This document shows, piece by piece, positions 59,281 to 64,000 of a stretch of DNA of 64,000 nucleotides. Source of the stretch: Mesostigma viride. Its lineage: Eukaryota; Streptophyta; Mesostigmatophyceae; Mesostigmatales; Mesostigmataceae. Numbering within the stretch: position 1 is the first letter of the stretch; each line of letters begins with the position of its first letter. The stretch lies in NCBI GenBank assembly GCA_009746045.1, contig RPFO01000649.1:107501-171500 (forward strand), in the 5' to 3' direction. The notes beneath the pieces were generated by a model. That model was given only the letters and a program-made list of their open reading frames with translations. It was not told the origin of the DNA and did no database searches. The position numbers were made by a program, and so were the translations under genes.

Positions 59281-61158
59281 TCACTCATCAAGCGCACGTA
59301 TATTGCGTCACATGGGTGGCAATAAAACAACCTTCAACCCCTAGAAACTGATTGGGAGGGCATCCAACCTTGTCTCACTGCCTCAAGTGGTCAGGCCACA
59401 ACAAGTTCTCCGAATCATGGCGACACCTAACTGTGAGTGCTAAATGATTCTTGGTTTCAATGTGCTGCCCCTCACAGTTTGGACCCTAAACCCTTGCCTA
59501 GTACGTTGCAACACTTATTACACGCTGTCAACACAACAAGACACAGAACATGTCCCATTGGGGAGCCATGGAGTAATGGCATTGCCGCAGTAAATGCCAA
59601 AGTGAATGCTAAATACATCGACCCCTAGTGTAGGAATAATTAATTGGTACTCTTGTGCACATGCATGGCTGCCAAAATGAATTAACACACGCAGATGGAT
59701 ACTTGTTTACAGAAGTTATACTTTGAATACGTCGTCGTGTAAACCAACGCCCTTCGCCCTAGGCTACACCGTTCACATTAAGCGCATGTATATGAGTATG
59801 AATATGCATCGTGTGCTGTTGCTTCAAGCTTGTTCCTATACACAATCACACCGTAACAGAAACTGGCGTTCATCCAATACAGAAAACGCCCGCCACAAAT
59901 TCCAAGCAGGATCTGAGCGTAGGCTTGGCCGTGATGCTGACCATATCAAGCAACTATCAATTACTGGCAAGCAATGGCGACCGTAATGACAATCACCAGC
60001 ACGCAGCATCTGCTAGAAGAAAAAATCCAGCAACTACTAGCAAAAGTCAGGTGGGTGACACGTGCCAGGGGTATGCAGCCAAGATCAAACAGTGGAAAAC
60101 ATGGGCACAGTAGGGCTTCCCATCCCACGAACAGCCAAAGTCTCCCTTAAAAATGTGTTCTTGATGCACGTTTGATGCACGGGAGCTAATCCAAAGATGT
60201 TCCCCAAGGAAATACAGGGAGAGCCTGTGGGGAAAACAGGGGGGAAGCTGCATTGCGGGTAATGACCCACTGTATATGCTCCCGACCCGTTGCCGACGGA
60301 AAGCAAATGGTAAGAAACTACCTGGACGGTAATGATGTAATTGAAAGACGTAAGAAGCTTTCCCGAACCGACGGAAGGACGACAAAGCGCAGCGTGTAAG
60401 GCAGAGGCAGTTGCGTGTTGCTGAAAATGACGCGACCAAAACGGTTGCCGATCATGAAAAAACGGACCTCCATCCCGTTGCGGACGGAAACACAGTGTAG
60501 AGACGCGGCCTGGCTTGGAAGCAGGACAGTCGATGGAAAAACGCTAGACGAACTTCCCAACCGAAGTACTTACAAAAAAATGCAGCGGTAGAGACTGCAG
60601 CCTGCCTGCAGTGCAGGAACGCCAACCAGAAGCGAAGGGTTCCTGCGAAATAGAAGGAGACAGGCCGGAATACAGAGGGTAACGTTGATGACGTTACGAC
60701 TCGAAGTGGGTAAATGGAAGTGGCCGACTGAAAAGTCGCTGGCATTTCTGCCCTGGATGGAAAACGTTGGGTAAGCAAATCGACCCGTTAGCAATAAAAT
60801 GGGAAGAGCGCCCAGACGAAACAACCGCAGCTTACCCAAGCGAGATGAACTCTTTCTTGACAGTCGTCCATGCCAACGTCGGCCAGCCCGGGCCAGGTAG
60901 CTGCCGCGGCCATGCCGCATCAGAATTTGAATTTTGTGCCCGGCAACGTTCCTAAAATGCAGGAATGGCTGGGCCGACGGCCGACGCGTGGCCCGTGGCC
61001 CATGGCCCGTCGCCCGTGTTTTTACGTGCCTGCGCCTGGCCTGCCTTAACTTAGCTGTTACGCCCGAGCGCCGCGCCCAGCCTTTGTCATGCCAGCCTTT
61101 GTCATGCCAGCCTTTGTCATCGTCTGATGAAATCAGAATCTGATGTTTAACATTACTC
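59281..61158 (-). repeat. right arm of the 1.88-kb inverted repeat
   Basis: Inverted copy of 51,526-53,400. Both arms end at GAGTAATG outside and at the satellite inside. Three bases longer, matching the single indel seen. Confidence 0.95.
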
Positions 61159-61560
61159 CACTTTTTTTGGCAAAATGTGGCGGTGCCACCCACTTTGACA
61201 GGGCACCCAAGAAGCCACAATTTGGCCGTGCTGTTCTACTTTGTAGTTTCGTTTCGCCACAGGGTGGCCGTGCCTGAAGTTCACTCTAGTACAGGTTACG
61301 CCACAATTGGCGGTGTCAGCCGGTCTTCCGGCCGGCGTTCCGCCACAAGCCTCCCTAGTACTAGAACTACTATGAGTACTACTATGACCGACTGACTTAC
61401 TGACTGCATAGTGCATGTACGTAGAGCCCGGCCAAGTGCCAAGTGGCAAGTGGCCCGCTGCCAGAGACCAGAGTGCACTGTGCAGACTGCAGCTTGTGTG
61501 CATTTTCACTTTTCAGGCTTCAGCTGGCTGGCGGCCTGGCGGCTGGCGCCTCAGTTATTA
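61159..61560. other. no gene recognised
   Basis: Flank of the right arm. GGCGGCTGGCG words resemble the flank of the left arm at about 51,450 but do not align cleanly. TTATTA at 61,555 begins the MITE target duplication. Confidence 0.4.
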
Positions 61561-62355
61561 CAGGAGGGGTGACATTGAGCCAAGCTAAATAGGGGCCGGA
61601 TCCTGCAGCCGCCGGTCCAGAATGTCTGGCCCCTATTTCCATACTAGGGGCCCGTGCAGCTACCGGCACCAATTCTAGCTAGCCCCCATCTTTTCGGCCC
61701 CTATAGGGGAGATTCCAGGGGCCGAATTTTTATGCAGCCGCCAGCCCTAGATTTCGGGCCCCCATATTGTACAGCAGGCGCGGCATGCGGCATCATGCCA
61801 CGTGGCGTCCCATCTTGCCATGCCCCGGATGCCAGCTATGTACGGGCCTACGGATGCCTGCACAAAAAACTGTGTCGGCATCCGTCCTCACGCCGCGCCG
61901 CGCTATACTGTCATGCAGTCTGCAGATGTCTTGCCCAGTTCAGTTCAGTTCAGTTCAGTTCAGTTGGAATCCCACGCCGGTCATATCCAACAGAGATAGT
62001 TTAGCGACGTAAGTAGATCGGATGGTACTAGGGTACTGTGATATGTCTTGCCCAGTAATTGCCTGTCGCCGGAGAGGCATGCCGGCATCAAGCCGCGTGG
62101 CGCCTCATCAAGCCACGTGGCGCCTCATCTTGCCACGTGGTGCCGCATCTTGCCACGTGGTGCCGCAGCTCGGCCACGTAGCGCTGCGCTATTGGGGGCC
62201 AGTAATACGGGGCCACCGCCGCCGACCCTCGTTTTACTCGCCAGCCCCTAATTCAATTCAGGGGCCGGCGCTTACCGCAGCAGTCAGGCTCTGGGACGGG
62301 CCCCTACAGTACTGTAGTATCCAGGAAATTTTGCCTGGAGATGTCACCCCTCCTG
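61561..62355. mobile_element. MITE-like element, 795 bp
   Basis: A perfect 15-bp terminal inverted repeat, CAGGAGGGGTGACAT, flanked on both sides by TTATTA (61,555-61,560 and 62,356-62,361). Subterminal repeats of GGGGCC with GCAGCCGCCGG. No ORF with a domain. Confidence 0.75.
62086..62186 (+). repeat. 20-bp tandem repeat with CACGTG core, about five copies
   Basis: The unit is roughly CATCTTGCCACGTGGCGCCT. Copies have the GCCACGTGG core in three cases and GCCGCGTGG or GCCACGTAG in the others. CACGTG is the plant G-box/E-box core. Lies inside the MITE-like element. Confidence 0.75.
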
Positions 62356-62367
62356 TTATTACTGTAA

Positions 62368-62980
62368 GAGGAGCGGTGACATACAGCCATGCTATTTGGG
62401 GGCCCAATACCGCCACCGCCAGGTCGAAATGTCCGGCCCCCATATTGAACTCAGGGTCCAATGCCAACCGCCGGAATGAAACTTGCTGGCCCCCAGTATG
62501 CTAGCGCCCCCCTGGGGCGCCGCCACCGGTGCGCCGACAGCCGGCCCCCATATGCCCCCCCCCAACGCGCTGAATTCGTGTTCAGAGACCAGATCACACT
62601 TTGATCCGGGAGCAAAATGATTGGCTGTACGTTACGAACAAAAAACGAAATTTTAGTATCTAAGTTCCGCAGCGCTTGCTGAATTTGCCCCCTTTCCAAG
62701 GCCCGCTGACAATACTTGAGAAATTCACCAATGAATGTTCGCTTTGAAACTGACCATGGATTGTTACTGGTGGATACACCTGGTGTAGACGAGCACTTGC
62801 CACGTGGCAAATGCCCTTTGGCAGTAGGCTCGCCATATGGGGGCCATGACCACCCGCCGGCAGGCTATTTCAGCCGCAGCCCCTATATTTATATAGGGGC
62901 CGGACCAATGCAGCCACCGGCAGCCTTGGGGCCAGACCCTAGTACCCGTGAAATTTTGGCTGGGCATGTCACCCCTCCTT
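62368..62980. mobile_element. second MITE-like element, related termini
   Basis: Ends GAGGAGCGGTGACAT and ATGTCACCCCTCCTT, imperfect relatives of the first element's termini. The interior is again GGGGCC-rich. No clear target duplication. It adjoins the first element, 12 bases apart. Confidence 0.55.
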
Positions 62981-63657
62981 TATTAAGTCACTCGCCAGCC
63001 ATACCGTACTGTACTGCATTGACTCAAATGTGTTTCGACTTTCGGCACTACAGTAATCGTTTTGTTAAGCAGTGGCTGTAGTAGTAATCGTTGTTGTTAA
63101 TTTACCAAGTACGCCCGGCGCCGATGCCTGAGACGGAGACGCTCGCCCGCCTTGTGTACAGGCATTCACACCTTAATTAAGTTGGGTTCGAGTTTTTGGT
63201 CAACCCAACTTCAGGCGTGAACCTAACTTAAGGCGTGAATGATTCTACTAAATTCTAATAGTTTGAACTTAAGATAATTAAACATACTATTCTGAACTAC
63301 TTTGAACTTGGAATGCCAGTACGGCGCCGCGCCGCGCTGACCCCGCTGCCGGTAGGGTCATTTGCTGCACCAAAAAGCCAGCCCGCCACACGTGGCCGTG
63401 CCAAGCCCAATTTTAATTGGCTTAAAGCCACACATTGGCCGAGTAAACTGAAGTTTTCATCGTTCGAAACGCCACAAGTGGCCTAGCGCCTCTAGTAACG
63501 AAAACCTTAAAAAAAACACTGGCTGGCGGGCCCTACCAAATAAGATACATACCTAATCAGCGGGCAGGCGCACGTGTCGGCGGGACTCCGCTGTAACATG
63601 GAAGTGGGGCTATACTTTTCCGGGTAAATGGGTATTTTTTATTAACCAAAAGGAAGT
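62981..63657. other. no gene recognised
   Basis: Only the hairpin at 63,163-63,240 stands out; no coding feature. Confidence 0.4.
63163..63240. repeat. imperfect long hairpin
   Basis: CATTCACACCTTAA at the left pairs with TTAAGGCGTGAATG at the right. AAGTTGGGTT pairs internally with AACCCAACTT. It may be a tiny foldback element. Confidence 0.6.
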
Positions 63658-64000
63658 TTTTTTTTTTTGAGACTATATTCGATGATTTTTGAGACGATAT
63701 ACGAAGGCAAAATGAAAAAAGTTAAAACGTTAGCCTCCGACAATCTGGAGCGTCCGATGATGGATCCAACGGCCGCGATAAACCCGCTAAGTTAGCGGCT
63801 CGGGTCGTCCGTCCAAAATACTACAAAATACTACACATTCGATGTGCACATGTGGTTTGGCTAAGCTTAGCCGCCTAGCGGCTAAGCTTAGGTAAGGTTT
63901 ACGAAACATTTCAAACTTTTCATTAAAATTATATTAAAATATTTAAGCGCGACGCACAGCGTCTCCACAGACATTTTTCTACCTACAAAAGTCATACCAT
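63658..64000 (-). mobile_element. A-tailed retroposon, minus copy (empty site)
   Basis: Minus copy of the 37.7-40.0 kb retroposon, lacking the 1,962-bp double insertion (AAATATTTTA runs straight into ATATAATTTT at about 63,925-63,945). It carries its own extra 140-bp segment (homologous to 36,318-36,450), bracketed by ATTCGATG. It runs off the window. Confidence 0.7.

Noticed and set aside
53330-59351. Long Trp-Met-Asp-Gly and Ile-His-Pro-Ser open frames
   Set aside because: Artefacts of the ATGG/ATGCATGG satellite in all six frames.

Overview
This is nuclear DNA from a repeat-rich eukaryote. The evidence is one clear host gene with spliceosomal introns (a PRMT3-type protein arginine methyltransferase, minus strand, about 44.7-51.1 kb), large microsatellite fields, and many class I and class II transposons. 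The lineage cannot be named from sequence alone. A retroelement carrying a cytosine-5 DNA methyltransferase domain would fit an alga, because such elements have been described from charophyte and dinoflagellate algae. That is inference.

Layout. 0-2.2 kb: a (GTT)n tract and a frameshifted polysaccharide-pyruvyl-transferase-like gene. 2.2-4.2 kb: LINE 3' ends and a reverse transcriptase fragment with a YADD box. 5.7-8.2 kb: a Mutator-type transposase with a C-terminal PHD finger, in three frames. 9.3-10.1 kb: another LINE fragment. 12.2-12.8 kb: an unknown ORF cut by an insertion. 12.8-14.6 kb: an ORF1-only (HAL1-like) LINE. 15.4-17.3 kb: a 2-kb GGGA purine tract. 17.7-18.2 kb: a second HAL1-like copy. 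20.5-21.4 kb: an LTR-like stretch.

21.5-32.4 kb is a nested structure. A plus-strand retroelement fragment (zinc-knuckle remnant, degenerate retropepsin, C5 DNA methyltransferase) is split by a minus-strand Ty1/copia-like element of about 8 kb. That element has near-identical LTRs, an ATCAG target duplication, a gag-UGA-pol layout and the unusual domain order integrase, protease, RT, RNase H. 32.6-34.0 kb holds a second, unrelated gag gene.

34.8-43.1 kb holds compact intronless genes of unknown family: a coiled-coil protein on minus, then a 276-aa protein, a Cys-rich protein with three CxxC modules and a 62-aa membrane protein on plus. TATA boxes and a GTAACCG/CCCGTGGA repeat lie upstream of several of them. 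Between them an A-tailed retroposon is interrupted by two head-to-tail copies of a small element. The matching empty site lies at the far end of the window.

44.7-51.1 kb is the PRMT3 gene. One intron holds 14 copies of a 56-bp minisatellite derived from the end of the exon that encodes the SAM-binding motif. 51.5-61.2 kb is a giant inverted repeat (1.88-kb arms) around GGAT/ATGCATGG satellite, a CACTA MITE and LINE tails. 61.5-63.0 kb holds two MITE-like elements, and 63.66-64 kb a second copy of the A-tailed retroposon.

The PRMT3 gene is the only confident host gene. Most of the remaining sequence is mobile DNA, much of it broken by single-base frameshifts. Some of these breaks sit at homopolymers and could be assembly errors.
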